The notes under the pieces: model-generated | Seen by the model: only the letters and a program-made list of their open reading frames with translations | Told to the model about the DNA's origin: nothing | Database searches by the model: none | Shown: positions 35,661 to 48,400 of the stretch, in pieces | Layout: each line of letters starts with the position of its first letter | Numbering within the stretch: position 1 is the stretch's first letter | NCBI GenBank assembly: GCA_911728435.2 | Contig: OU452210.1 | Location: forward strand, 4,030,001-4,094,000 | Reading direction: 5' to 3' | Origin: Apoderus coryli | Lineage: Eukaryota > Arthropoda > Insecta > Coleoptera > Attelabidae | DNA length: 64,000 nucleotides | Program-made: the position numbers and the translations under genes

Positions 35661-36978
35661 TATGTTTTTATTATTATTTTACCAAATAATGGAGGATTTC
35701 ATTTTTTTTTTATATTTTGACATTACAAAAAGTATTTTATTTTTAGCCGAACATATATTTATTAAACATTTTGATGCTGGATTTTCAATTTTTCAAATGC
35801 TATGTTCGTGATACAATGTTGTTTTTCTGACCTTAAAACTGCACATGTTTAAAATCACCATAAAATCACTAAGCTTGCTTAACACCGCTTGTATAATAAA
35901 AGTATCTAACGAAATGACGATTTTTTTTTTTGCAGAAATCATTAAATTTTCAAAATTAAATCTTTTAGCAGAATTCCCCATCATTTTCTCATTGGACCAC
36001 AGCTCAATGTAAAGTACTTTTTTATTTTCGGCAACAATAATTTGGTAACGTTTGATTACAATCTCGATATATTCTATCTAGGAATGCATGAAACAATCTA
36101 AAGTGAAAATATTACTAATATTAACTGACAGAGTACCACATTTTGACGTTTTCAATAGAATTTACGTAAGATCACGAATAGACGTTAATTCTGGAGAGTC
36201 GTCTTCTTCTCTGCAGAATTTGTACTAGTCAGTTTCTTCCAAGGCCAAGCTTGGCATGTATTGTCATGTGGCAATGTCCTTGAAGAAAATTTGCAAGAAT
36301 ACGATATATTAATCTTACTGATGCAAATAGGTTTCTGTTCTTCTTGTTTATTTGTTAATTTCAAACATATCTTTGTATCTGCCAGTTCCCAGCCACACCA
36401 GTTGCACGTTATTATAGTAATAACACATATGCTTGCTCATTTGGTCATCTTTCTATTATGTCAAAACACCCGCTTCTGCATGCTAGATGTCTGCACCTCA
36501 TCGGATATTTTGTTGCCGTTATTTCGTCATGCTTGTTCCCAAGACGTGTACTGGCCAGGGTGATTCCTGAATATTTAACTTTATATTTCTGTTCTATGAT
36601 CTCTCCAGTCAGAAGAACAGAACTTTTAACTGTTATTAAACAGCAGGTCCCAGTTCTTGAGAAAAAATATATGTAAATTAGAATTTATCTAATCAAAACT
36701 GTTCCCGTTGTTAAAAAAAATATGTTTACTTCTTTTGTATAATTTTGCATTGAGCCTGTTCATATTTTATTTTTTAACTATAACCTTTTATGGTGTGGTG
36801 TTTTCCTAAACATTGTATCGTTCCATTTTTTAAGAAAATTTGTGCTAATGCTAATTTATATTTAATTATTATTCGTGCAACTTTTATCAATTTATAGTTT
36901 GCATGACTTCTTATATAAAGACAAGTAGTGTAGTAGATGTTGAGAAAAAGTATCTAATTTCAATATGTGTTTTTTTAG
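35661..36978. other. intron, no gene seen
   Basis: AT-rich, with a GC-richer patch at about 36180-36560 whose open frames in both directions give no recognisable protein. It may be an old repeat. The acceptor for the next exon (gtgtttttttag) ends at 36978. Confidence 0.35.
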
Positions 36979-37389
36979 GGACTTACAAAGAGAATTAACG
37001 AATTCAATAGGATACACAGTTGGTAATCGTCCAACAACATTAGAGCAATTAGTAAATCAAAATCCAGCCCATCAAGCAACGTCACGGACACAGGGCAATG
37101 CATCAACTGAAGATAGGTTGACCAATGGTCGATCCATGATGAATAATCGGTCAAAAATCGTAGAATCACCTGCTAGTGGTGGTAGTACTACAAATAACAT
37201 TCCCTATAAATTGCAAAAAGCGCTAGTAGAAGGAAAAATGTTGTCTTGCGTTAATATGAAACCAGGTGTTTACACGGATTTATTGGTACCAGTACAAGAT
37301 CTCGTCACAACATTCTTCAATAATGTTCCCGTACAAAGTTGTCAGCAAGTTATGCAAGTGCTGAATATAGAAATCTATAAAGCAAACTC
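36979..37389 (+). CDS. main gene, penultimate coding exon
   Basis: The exon opens with one base completing the split codon, then DLQRELTNSIGYTVGNRPTT, a Ser/Thr/Asn-rich linker, and a compact helical segment. That segment begins IPYKLQKALVEGKMLSCVNM and runs through PGVYTDLLVPVQDLVTTFFN to VQSCQQVMQVLNIEIYKAN. It ends at a strong donor, CTC|GTAAGT, in phase 2. The helical half looks folded and conserved in style, unlike the linker. It probably forms a single domain with the last exon. No known family was recognised. Confidence 0.8.
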
Positions 37390-39432
37390 GTAAGTACATA
37401 TACACCATTCTTGTTTAAAATAGGAAACATGAAATCTCCAGTGTTTGTGGATGTTATTTAGTATCTTCGGAGCATTCTTAATATGTTTTTCCTGAAAAAA
37501 CCTAAACAATTTGTTCTCTTAAAATGGGATGAGTCTGCAATAAGCAGTACTGATATTACTATTGTTTTACCAGAAATGATGTTCGCTTCTTACATATGCC
37601 ACGGAAGATGTTATTATAATAACGTGTAACAAAAACTAGAACAAATGTATTTGGGTCCGTAAATAATTAATGAGGTCTTCAGTCAAACACAAATGGTTTT
37701 ATTTTTTTTATTTTATTTATTTTTTATTTATTAACCTCAAATATGGTATAATGAGACATCCACCAGTGGAGACTCTGGATACTCCCCACAACACCCCACA
37801 TGTGTAGGTAATACCAGCAGTAATAACATAAATAAAAATCAGAAAAACAATGCAAATATATGACCAAATGCCAGCCTCGGAAGTACTGCTGATGTAGGTT
37901 CGCATTCCCTCTGTATTATTTTGTATCTTTACTGCTCGCATTACCTATTGCTGGAATTTCTCAGGGCTGAATTTTGGGTTCACTTTTTTTTTTCTCTATA
38001 CAACAACTAAAATATAGCACTGTATGAGTTTTCGATCTACTGATATTATTGAAGCCAATGTAAAGTTGAATGATGATCTGGAGAGTCTGTATCGAGTATC
38101 GCCCAGTGTCTGAACAGTAAACCCTGGAAAATACAGGCTATGCTTTTTTTGTAAATTTCATTTAAGGGAATCAGAATTTTAATAAAACTGTTGGGTCTAA
38201 AACCACATTGTGGTTCCGGCAAGCACTCTTGCGAGAGTAGGAGAAGACGATTGGACAAAATGTTTGTATTATTGTAGTTTTTTCCTCTCCAAAAGAAACT
38301 ATAGCCACCACCATGTTCTTTCAATCGACCTTCACCTGATCTGGATTCACTTAATGCATCAATGTCTATGCTGAATCGTTTTAGTTCACGGGCTATAATT
38401 GCCGTGCGTCTATTACTGGTGTTAGTATCCATGAGTGTGCGGACGTCCAATGTCGAGAAGTTCAAATGTTTAACTGTATTATTATTATTATTTCGACCGC
38501 AAATGGTGCACTCTCTGGACGTGGTTCTCCATTATCAGGCGGATGTGCGGACTGACTATGTTAGGGCACCGTTTATAGCCTTCTCCCCATGCCGGGTGAG
38601 GAGAGTGGACACTTATACACAGTACGATCGACGATGTGATAGTCATAGTTTCCAAAAAGACGATACAGTATGGCCATCGAATATTAACTATAGACAAGAA
38701 GGTTGACTTGACGTTGAAAACGGCATCGACTCGTCGCATTCCCAGCTCATTTCTGGCCCGCTACTATATATCCTTATTTTTACTGTGACTATACTATGTA
38801 CTATACTATAAGCGCGGCGAATTGCTTTGTACCCATGTACATCAGACGTACCGACACGAAGAGAAGTAACTGTCTATTATTTTAACTGTGGTATGACTCA
38901 ACAATACAGTCAAAAAAAGGACGTTCACCGAAATTACACATTGACATTAATTGTGACAGTGGCAGAAAAGTCTTGTTCACGTGATTTTTAATAAGTTGTA
39001 TTGTTGAAAGACGTAATATAGAGTGTGTGAATTTTGATGTGAGTGTATTTTTACACTGCGAGAGTGAGTTGTATTTCCCCAGTTTATTTTTTATATTTTC
39101 TGATAACCCCTTGGCATATGGCAGTGAAGTGTAATTGTCTAAAAATGCAAATGTAGATTTGCGAAACCGGTCACAATAAAACTTGAAAGTACGGGGAATA
39201 AGGTTATTTCGCTTGCGAAAGAGTGTAACAATTGCTAATAAACCTAGTACTTCACAATAACTTATTGCGCTGTTACAAATCTTTATTGTGAATGCATTGA
39301 AGAAGTTTCAAATAATATTTTGAATGAAGAAGAATGTGTATGTGTTTTATTCAGGAAAAAAAAACAATTGTTCCGTGTATCAAAAAATTACGTTAAACAG
39401 TCATCTAATAAATTTTTGTTATGTAATTTCAG
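37390..39432. other. last intron, containing an RTE remnant
   Basis: The donor GTAAGT is at 37390 and the acceptor atgtaatttcag ends at 39432. Apart from the RTE-like remnant at 38040-38465 and the related flank to about 38740, the intron is AT-rich without genes. Confidence 0.6.
38040..38465 (-). pseudogene. RTE-type non-LTR retrotransposon remnant with internal deletion
   Basis: The minus-strand frame starts with an AP-endonuclease-like N-terminus: LDVRTLMDTNTSNRRTAIIA, then RELKRFSIDIDALSESR and GGGYSFFWRGK. It then jumps directly into RT sequence, ECLPEPQCGFRPN. In full RTE elements several hundred residues of endonuclease and RT fingers separate these parts, so a deletion has fused them. 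Parts of such elements are often mis-annotated as craniofacial development protein 2-like. The remnant is antisense in the last intron. Confidence 0.75.
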
Positions 39433-39604
39433 AGGCCAACTTCAAATATTGATGGAGAATAATTCACAACGTTATCAAAATTATGACAATGTGCCCTTAG
39501 TTCAAATAAATAACGTAATTGACTATATGCCACAGTTAAAATATATGTTAAGTAGTGGTATGATATCGTCTGAAGTAGCTGCGAAAAGGCAAAGGAACAG
39601 CTAG
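39433..39604 (+). CDS. main gene, last coding exon, ending in TAG
   Basis: The first base completes a Ser codon. The exon then encodes GQLQILMENNSQRYQNYDNV and PLVQINNVIDYMPQLKYMLS, and ends SEVAAKRQRNS followed by TAG at 39602-39604. With the other constitutive exons the coding sequence totals 2049 bases, an exact 683 codons. The segment continues the helical domain of the previous exon and ends in a basic KRQR tail. The reading frame stays open after the TAG (next entry). Confidence 0.8.
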
Positions 39605-39781
39605 GGCTGGCCTTTTTGGAGGGGCCCATGGACGACAAACAATTGCTGTGAGAATTATACATACGCCCAACCTTACTATCAACATTTTGATAATTGCTAT
39701 GACCGTTGTAAAAGTTATTATTATTGGAATGAATTTGAGTATGAAACTACAGACTATGATTATAAGTACTTTTATTGGTGA
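39605..39781 (+). other. in-frame extension after TAG, candidate stop-codon readthrough
   Basis: After the TAG (context AGC TAG GGC) the same frame stays open for 58 codons and stops at TGA 39779-39781. The extension begins GWPFWRGPWTTNNCCENYTY and is strongly enriched in Tyr, Trp, Cys and Asn, including YYYWNEFEYETTDYDYKYFY. Codons are not simple AT repeats. An open stretch this long is unusual, though not impossible, by chance in AT-rich DNA. An acceptor at the TAG itself would put the frame out of register, so alternative splicing there does not explain it. Confidence 0.4.
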
Positions 39782-41999
39782 TGTGCTTATAAGTCCTACG
39801 AGATTATAACATATATATATATAACGTGGATACATACATTGATCATTTCTGAAATTTGTTCCTAATGTGTAAAAATAATTCAACACAATGAACGTTTAAA
39901 TGTAGTATGAACTTCAAGTTTTGTGCTAATGTATTATTTTTTTTTACGTTAATTCAATATTGTATAGGAAATGTGTGTAAAGATAGTTTTAAAAAATGTC
40001 ACAGATATTTTAATATATTAAGTGATTCGAAGAAAACTGTTAAACTTATATTAGTTAAGTACAAAACTTTTTTGGAATTGGTTCTTTAAAATACCAATAA
40101 GAAAATCAAAAGAAAAAAGTGAGAGACATCTTAATTTTTGCCTAAATTTGTCGGTATCAGTACCGGGTTAGACTTTGCTAAGTAAAGATAAATCAGTACA
40201 AGAAATATTATTGTTTTAACCAGACGACATAAACTATTGAGATAATTTTAAATAGAGATTTTTAAAATATGAAATTGTAGATATTGTTATAGATTAGATG
40301 ATTCGTTATTTTAGTTGTATTGCTTTTCATGTATACAACATGAATGATATGTTGTCATCTACAAATGTTAGAATCTAATATTTATTATTTTGCATTAATA
40401 TATACATATGTTTATTATATCCTCGTTTAAAACAATTGCATTCCTTGCATCCGTATGTTAACATATACAGATTTCCAAGTCTAGGGTAAAGGTGAGATTT
40501 TTAGAATCCAAATCTGCATATTCCACTTTTATGCTCAGATATGTTTAAATTAGCACAAAATATATATATACACTGTTGTTTTAATTGCGTGTGGGACCAT
40601 TGCTCGGAAACCGTTGGAGTTCTGAGCCATATTGTCGTTATATATGAAACATGGCTTCTTGTTAATTCAGTATTAACGTGTTTTTTATTTCATATTTACA
40701 TAGGAACTTTTCTTTCCTCCACAACTATATCTCATATGAATATCTAGTCGTTGGTTTCTAACCGAAAAATCAGTAGTTTCGGCATAGAATTCATTAAAAT
40801 ATCTCAAAATCAGGCACACAAATATTAGCTATTAAGAAAAGTGTGTGGTAAAAGGATTGAAAAGATGATATTTGGTATAGCGTTAGCTCTTTAGTGGTCA
40901 CGGCACAACGTAGGTGAAAAAATATAAACGACTGATTTTTCATTCTCAAGTGTCGAAAAAATATATTATAATATTTGTTTATAATTATAAATTCATAAAA
41001 TGAATAACGCAGCCGTAGATCTTCTGTATTTTGTATAAATGGAGAAGTGAAGTAAATGTTATCTTAGGAATAATCTACTAATTAACTTCAGCTGTCCCAC
41101 AACTCTAGTTTGTTAAATATTTGTATGTTTATTCGAATACAAAGTCTGCGGACAAATTCAAATTGTTTGACGATAAGTTTTAGTTAAAAGGTGAAATCCG
41201 TGACCTTATATATCTGTGCTTAAAAATTTTAGCATATTGTACATTTTAGTATATTTTTTGATATTTCTTGACAATGTTATTAAATCTTACCTAAGTAACT
41301 GACAAACTAGGGATAAACGTAATGTTATCTATTAAAAATACTGTTGTTGGTACAAAAATTCTGTAAATTACATTTACATATTTTTAATAAAATTCGATCA
41401 CTCATTACTTCATTATATTAAAATATCTGCTATAAACTAATGTTAATATAGTTATTTATTTTTAAAAAATGTTAATAAAATACTATAGGTAGTTATACTC
41501 TATGTGAAAAAAAAAGAAATGTCCGAGGTAGGGGATAATTATGTTATGATAATCGTATAGTGGATATATTAGAATTAGTTTGAAAAAAATTTTTAAATTA
41601 TTTTTTTGTATTCTATTGTTTTGTATGATTATATTGTTTCTCTTAGAACTTAAAGGCAAATACAAAGTTTTTCGTTCAGGACAAAAGTTGTGTTTTAAAT
41701 CCCATAATCTAAGGAATGTGGAGATGTAATTCTCTGAATATTAAACAAATGAACATGTTTCTCTATATTTAGAAACCAAGCAAACAAACAAACTAATAAT
41801 TCTTTACAATTTTGCTAGTTACTTCAATTATTTAGAAATTTGCAAATGTATTTAGATTCAGACAATAGCTGTGGCGATGTGTTTGAGTCAGAAGACAACT
41901 AGAATCTTCTAAGAAAACAAGAATAAGCTGTATCCATTTGTCTCACTTCGGATTGTGATAAATTTAATTATTATTTGATATTTAATAAATTAATCAGTG
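39782..41999 (+). other. probable 3' UTR of the main gene, then intergenic DNA
   Basis: AT-rich, with no supported coding frame. AATAAA-type strings occur at several places (for example near 41387, 43879 and 44021), so the poly(A) site cannot be fixed from sequence alone. A short (TA)n run lies near 39808. Confidence 0.4.
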
Positions 42000-42480
42000 T
42001 TTGCCTAATACCCGATACGGATAGTACATTCCATTTTCAAAAGCCTCAAATTAAGTGGTGATCTATGTGATATTAAATAATCAGTGTTTATAAAAATATT
42101 GACAAATTAAAACAGAATAGAATTCACAGATAATTGTTTGCGGTATAAATATTGAAGTGATATATACAGGGTGTCTGTGTATTCTATTCGCTTTTAATTT
42201 GCCAATATTTTTATAAACACTGACTACTTAATATCATATAGATCACCACTTATTGACGCTTTTGAGATTGTACCATGAGTATTGAGTATAAGGCAAATGG
42301 TTTTTTTATACGATAACGAACTCTAATTGATTTGTTTATTATGTAATATATGCTTTGTTTCTGTTATAATATATTAATTGATTTATACCGCAAATAATTA
42401 TCTATCCTATTATTAAATTTGCCAATATTTTTGTAAACACTGATTATCATATTAATTATTAATAGATCCCCAATTAATTG
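42000..42480. mobile_element. compound inverted-repeat (MITE-like) cluster
   Basis: The arm at 42000-42123 is inverted at 42181-42298, for example agtggtgatctat with its complement and agtgtttataaaaatatt against aatatttttataaacact. A third, partly diverged copy in the same orientation as the second follows at about 42413-42470. A further inverted pair (42129-42150 against 42380-42402, tttgcggtataaat) encloses the second arm. An acagggtgtctgtgt motif sits in the spacer at 42166. No coding frame. It looks like one foldback element with a partial duplication or a nested insertion. Confidence 0.65.
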
Positions 42481-45400
42481 ATTTGTAACTCTTCATTTGT
42501 ATAACTTTTTAAGGTTCTAAATTGAGTTACAGGGGTTACTACATATACACAACGGTGACCCCAGGAGTCACCGTTGTGACACAGAGGTCCATCATAATAT
42601 TTATTTATTAAGAAAATAAAGGAAATGTCATATCAGGCACCTGCTTATGTCTTACAAATACTCGGAAAACATTAATAATAACGCGCATAGAAACAATTTG
42701 TGAAGCAGTTCAAAATTGCTTCCGCGACCAAAGCTATTGTTGAATTATATCAGAATTTATGATGGTAATGATGTCAGTAAACAGTTGTTAATTGAATCAT
42801 GGTTACAACGCAGTTACATTACAAATTATTAATGTTTGACATAATTTTATTTCTTTTTATTAAACTTTCAAATTGATAAATAGAAACTGTAAAAGTAGTG
42901 TAAAGTATGAACTATACCTTTTTTCCAATTCAAAAAATATATATATAATATATATCTTAATTTTTTAGTACAAATAATTTAATTTGAAATGAAGATCTAC
43001 ACATATTATTGTAAACTGCACTCTAATAATTTAAATCAACTCTTCGACAATTAGGTAATATTTAATTTGAAATGGGCTTGTTTAACAAAACAAGACTTAA
43101 ATGTTCACTCGGCGTACTACCAACAAAAAACTAGATGTCGCCAAACATCCTTTTACATAATATTTAATTGTTGATTCTATAAAAATTTAAATATTACTTG
43201 ATCAGTTATACATATAACTTGGCTTACTCTAATATCTATTTGAGGATAAAATTACGTGAAATATACATAAGGAACCTATAAGCAGTCTTTGGCCAGTCTT
43301 TGTTAATTTCAGGTCACTTTCATACAGTACCGGGCATCTCAGGACTTTTCTTCGCACTAAGTAGCTATATTAGTTACTGCTGGAAAGAAACATAGGAAAG
43401 GCATTCAGAATTTTCTAAATAAATGAATGAGGTGGTTGTGTTCCAATTCATAACCTTTTAACCTCTTAATTCTCCAGATAGTCAGTGGTTTTATTGCCTT
43501 CGAAACCAGACAGTTGATAGTTCCACACTGTTCTTTATGTGGATCTTCGTTGGTTTAGGACCAATTGGCTATCAGAAAATATTTTAATTGACTTAATGGC
43601 TAAAACTTCTGAAATACAGTCTTCTAAGGGCCCAAATATCCAATTATTCCCGTGCACCTGCGTCTCTAAACTCTAGCACCTGCCTTTATATAAGTATCAA
43701 AAAATACTGTAAATTTTAAATTAAAGTGTCTTATTTGAAAGTTAAGTTTTTATCTATGTATTCTATGCTTGGTCAAGTACGATACGATATTTATTATTTT
43801 GAATTTAAAATCGCAAGAATAAACTTATTCCTACTTTTACTTACATCTAGTTTTACAGTTAATTTGTGGTGAGACAAGAAATAAAGCCAGTGTTATTATT
43901 TTTGGTTATGAAATGTAGGTATTGTAATGAAAAACAATAGAGAATAGTAGAGTTTATACAGTTATTTTTTACGTATAATACATTTAAGGTGTAATTAAGG
44001 TTGTAAATATGTTTAAATTAATAAAAGTTTATTTCTATCCAAATTTTATTTTTAACTTGCTTGGATGAGACATACATGGAACATGAATATATGAATCAAA
44101 GTACGCATGGATAATATTGAGACCTTAACATAGGAAAATTGTACTTGTACTGTCGATAACGAAATTTATTGTAAATGCTCTCTATATTTTAGGGCTAAAC
44201 ACGACTAAGCTTGGTAAATATGTCGGGTCACCCGTTTCGAATTGTCCATCAGAATAATATGTTAGGAATTCATACTTTAATGACTAAGAATTATTAAATC
44301 GTATAAAACACCCAGATTACCTATATGTTTCAACCATTTTGGTCATATTGTAATTTTCTCTTTATCGAAAACTTCCTAGTCGTAACAGCTTTATATGGTC
44401 CATCAATAGTTGGTGCAATCGCTGCTTGTCCAATAAAGTTTATCCCTTTGCTTTGCGTTACTACATACACAATACGTGGTAGGCATGTTCATTCATCCAT
44501 GGTTAATGATTGTAAATATAAAATGATTTCCATATTCCTGTTTCGGAATCAACTTGTGGCTTAATGCACGATAAATTTATAGTAATGAAATCAAATTTTT
44601 AAAATGTTAAAGGGACTGTGGAGTAGAAAACGAAACGTCGCTTCGTAGGATTTGCTCTTGGAGTGGTTTAGTTGCACAAGGATGTGAAAGCGTCATATTC
44701 TTGATTAACTTTACTGCTTTACTTTACAATCGATATAATAACGAGACATTTTAAATATAATAAAATAAAAATACTTCTTATCTAAGCAGGCCTGGATTCA
44801 GAAATGTTCGTGATTTGAGGCAATATTCCATGTCTGTCAAATCTAAGGTTTCCCAATAAAAACAATAATGACTGTGTTTAATTAATAGAATGTTATTTTT
44901 AAAGAAAATCCTTACATACCTATTTAGAAATAATTTTGTGACAAAACTGTTATGACATTTTCTTGTATTTTTTAAATCTTTTTTTTTTTTTCTATAAAAA
45001 CAACCAGCTTCTAAATATCTCTGATACATGTTCTTACGACCAGATAATGTAATAATTTAACATTTTTAAATGTATTTTAGAAAGAACATTTTCTTATTAT
45101 TATAAACTTGTATATTAAATATACCCAAGTAATAACATTTTTGTTTTTTATTTGCAAACTTTTGTAACTTCTAAATGTTTTCAAATGTCTGTAATAGCAG
45201 ATTTTGCAATTCAATATACAATGGTGGAAAATAGAAAGTGACCAATTTTGAGGAACCACGTCCCGAAATGTACAAATAATGTTGCTTAGCACATTTTTTG
45301 CACTTCTTTCTTTTGTACTTTCTTAGTTGTTTATTGAATCATATTAAAAAGCAACATTATGCAGTAACAAATGATTGGCATCAACTGCGTTTGTGAATAT

Positions 45401-48400
45401 GAAAAAAATAAAGATGAAAGCATCACAAACTTGCCCCAACGTTTATCACACTTTTTCATTTTTCATGCTGTATACCACCAGCTGGATATGTTTAACGATT
45501 TGATAAATATATGGAAAATTAATCATAATATTAGCATAACTATCAGCGTAGGTAATGTAATTTAGATGGATACAATATTTAAAAGGATCGATAAATAATT
45601 ATGAGATTCAATTTCAGTTGGGTAGCCTAAATTTTGAATTATTTATTAACTTGAAATAATTTATGTTGTGTGAATGTATTCACTAAAAAAGTTGAACGTT
45701 TGTTATTTCGTTTATTATTATGATTATGCTTATAGCTTGCAATTTGTATAAACGGTGTATATAGTTTTAATACGTTCATCTAAACTATCTCTGTAACGTT
45801 TTGTTTTCGTTTTATAATTAGGATTATATTTCCATATACTTATGAAAAAGTTATATATGTATAAACTGGCACTTAACGAAGTTTTCATCACAGGCATTTC
45901 TTATTGTCTTTTTTAATGTAATTATTTTAATATTTGATATATTTGTAAATAAACAATGAACTGTATATAATTTTTTATTTCTTTAGTTATCATATTTTAA
46001 TTTATCATGATGTACCTATTTCCGGAGATATTTTTATGTAAATTACTAGAATGGAAATCTGAAATAATTTAAAATTGCTTTGAAAATAGGAAAATTGTAA
46101 AGTTATTTTACATTTACTGGTTGACACATTATATAGGGGTGACCTCGTACTTTGCTATATTTGATAGCTATATAATTAATAACTTTCCATAAGCACAAAC
46201 TACCAGAAGTTCTAGGTAAAATTCAATTTTTCATCTAATTTTTTCCCGTAATATTACAAAATCTTTTTTTATTTTTTGTAAAAACTTTCAATATTTAGGT
46301 AATTAGTCAAAACAGTGCGAATTTTAGGGATGAAACGACTCAAATCTACAGTAACTATTTTATCAAACTAGTGTGGATTTTTTTTTCATTCTCAGTCTTT
46401 CGGAAACAATGAAATGGGTTTTCTAGTTAAGTTCTTGAGGTTTCAAGCATTAAATCTCTTATGTTACAACTAAACATCCTATATATTTTGTAGCTCATTA
46501 ATGTATGTATTTTTCTGTTTAAAATAATTATGTTACTCATTTTATATATTTTAAAATAAAAAACATAAAATTACGATAGTTGGCCAACAATTTTTTTCAA
46601 GTTTTATCTTCTCGTTTTCGCGACTAGGCTTAATTAGACGGAAACCACAGGTTAATTTGTGGTGGGGTCTTTTAAAATTCACTGCATCTAGTTATAGATT
46701 CTTCACATGACTGCCGAAGCATTATGTTACCACCCAGCCCAACTTATTGCAAAGGTAATAACCGGTAAGATACTCATGCACCCCACAAGGTTGGCCATCA
46801 AGTTTCTTTTTAAAAGGACGTCGTTTAAGCACATACACTTTTTTTAGCACCTTTTACGAATACCATATTGCTATTTGTCTTGGACACAGAGGATTGATTA
46901 ATTTACTGACTTTCCTTGAAACATTTTTTTCTATCTATTTCGTAGGATCCACTATGTTATTTTCCAGCTATTTTATCGTCAACAACTTTTAATTATAGAA
47001 TAGGAAAGATGTAAAAATATACTCCTGTTGTTATTTTTTAAATCATGTTTTTTGTTCTTGTTCCATTTGTAAAATAATTTTGTTAGTGTATTTAAAGAGA
47101 AAATGACTTAATTTTTAATTTAGAAAAAATGTTTGTCCTATTTGTCAGTTCTTCGTCATGCCTAATAGTATTTTTGCACCAAATTTGGTTAAACTCCACT
47201 GATAGACAGACATCGCAGCTTGCTTACTTACGTAGAATTATTCAAAACACATTTTCAAAAAACGAACTACCTGATTTCAAACATAAACTGTGAGACAGTT
47301 GTAGCAGCATCCTTCTTTTTTTAAACTAGTTGCTCATTGGATATTTTTAAAACTGTTTTTTAAGGGTAATATTTTTTGTCTTTATTTAAACCATCATATT
47401 TGCGACGCGTAATCTAATTCTTGAGATACCGTTTTTATGACAAAATCACTTGTAGTTTCAATATGTATTCCTCTAAAATTAGTTCGCAATTGTTATGAAA
47501 CACTGTCTATGTTAGTATAGAATTATATATAATTATGTATAATTTTGAGAACTTAATAAGAAATTTAATGGTTGAACTGTTTATTTATAATTAATGAATT
47601 GAAACTGAAGAAGTAGTCAATTTTTTAGTGGAGTTTGTAATTTTAATTGATGATATATAAAAGTTTAGCACATTTAATTGGTGGTCTACTTCAGTAATTA
47701 TATATATATTGTTTATTTTTTCCGTACCTTAAATGAAAAACGGAACTTTTATAAAATCACTTTTGTCTGTTAAAACCACTTTATTCGGTAATTGTTTGAG
47801 GTAGAAACTTAAAATGCAGCATAAGTCCTGGGCTAATGGCAGCAGCATATGCGTTGTTGGTCAAAGTTGATAAAATAATTTTTAAACCATTTTTTTACAA
47901 ATTTTATATAATATATATATAAGAGTATAATAAACGCTTAAAATGTGTAAACAATAATAAATTTTATATCTATAAATTCCGAAACTCCGCGTTTTGATGA
48001 TATATTTGGTATAAGTATTTCCAATAATAGGTATCTTTGTATGATAAATTTGTGTATTTTGCTGATCATTAAAGAATAGTACAGGAAAACAATTTCCGTA
48101 AATTCCATATTTGTTAAATACAATGTAATAAAAAAACGTAGCCTGGTATAACAAATACACGAGCTTGGAAGTCTACGTTATTATTCTACAATAACGTAGT
48201 AATTATCAGATCTTGTTTGACTTTCTGTAAATTCTAGAAATTTCTACTTTTGTTTCATAATTTTAAAAGCATAATTAAGACTATTGCCTATCCATATTTT
48301 ATATATTACCTAATAATTACTAACCACTTCCTTTTTTTTTGTTTTTAAGTTGTACATGTTTTTTTACAAAAATTGAAATAAATCATCCTAACAATAATAG

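Noticed and set aside
38040..38465. Host gene related to craniofacial development protein 2
   Set aside because: The endonuclease-like start followed by a jump into reverse transcriptase is an RTE retroelement signature with a deletion.
39548..39886. 112-codon minus-strand frame over the last exon
   Set aside because: It is an antisense shadow of the last exon and its extension; no promoter, splice or family evidence.
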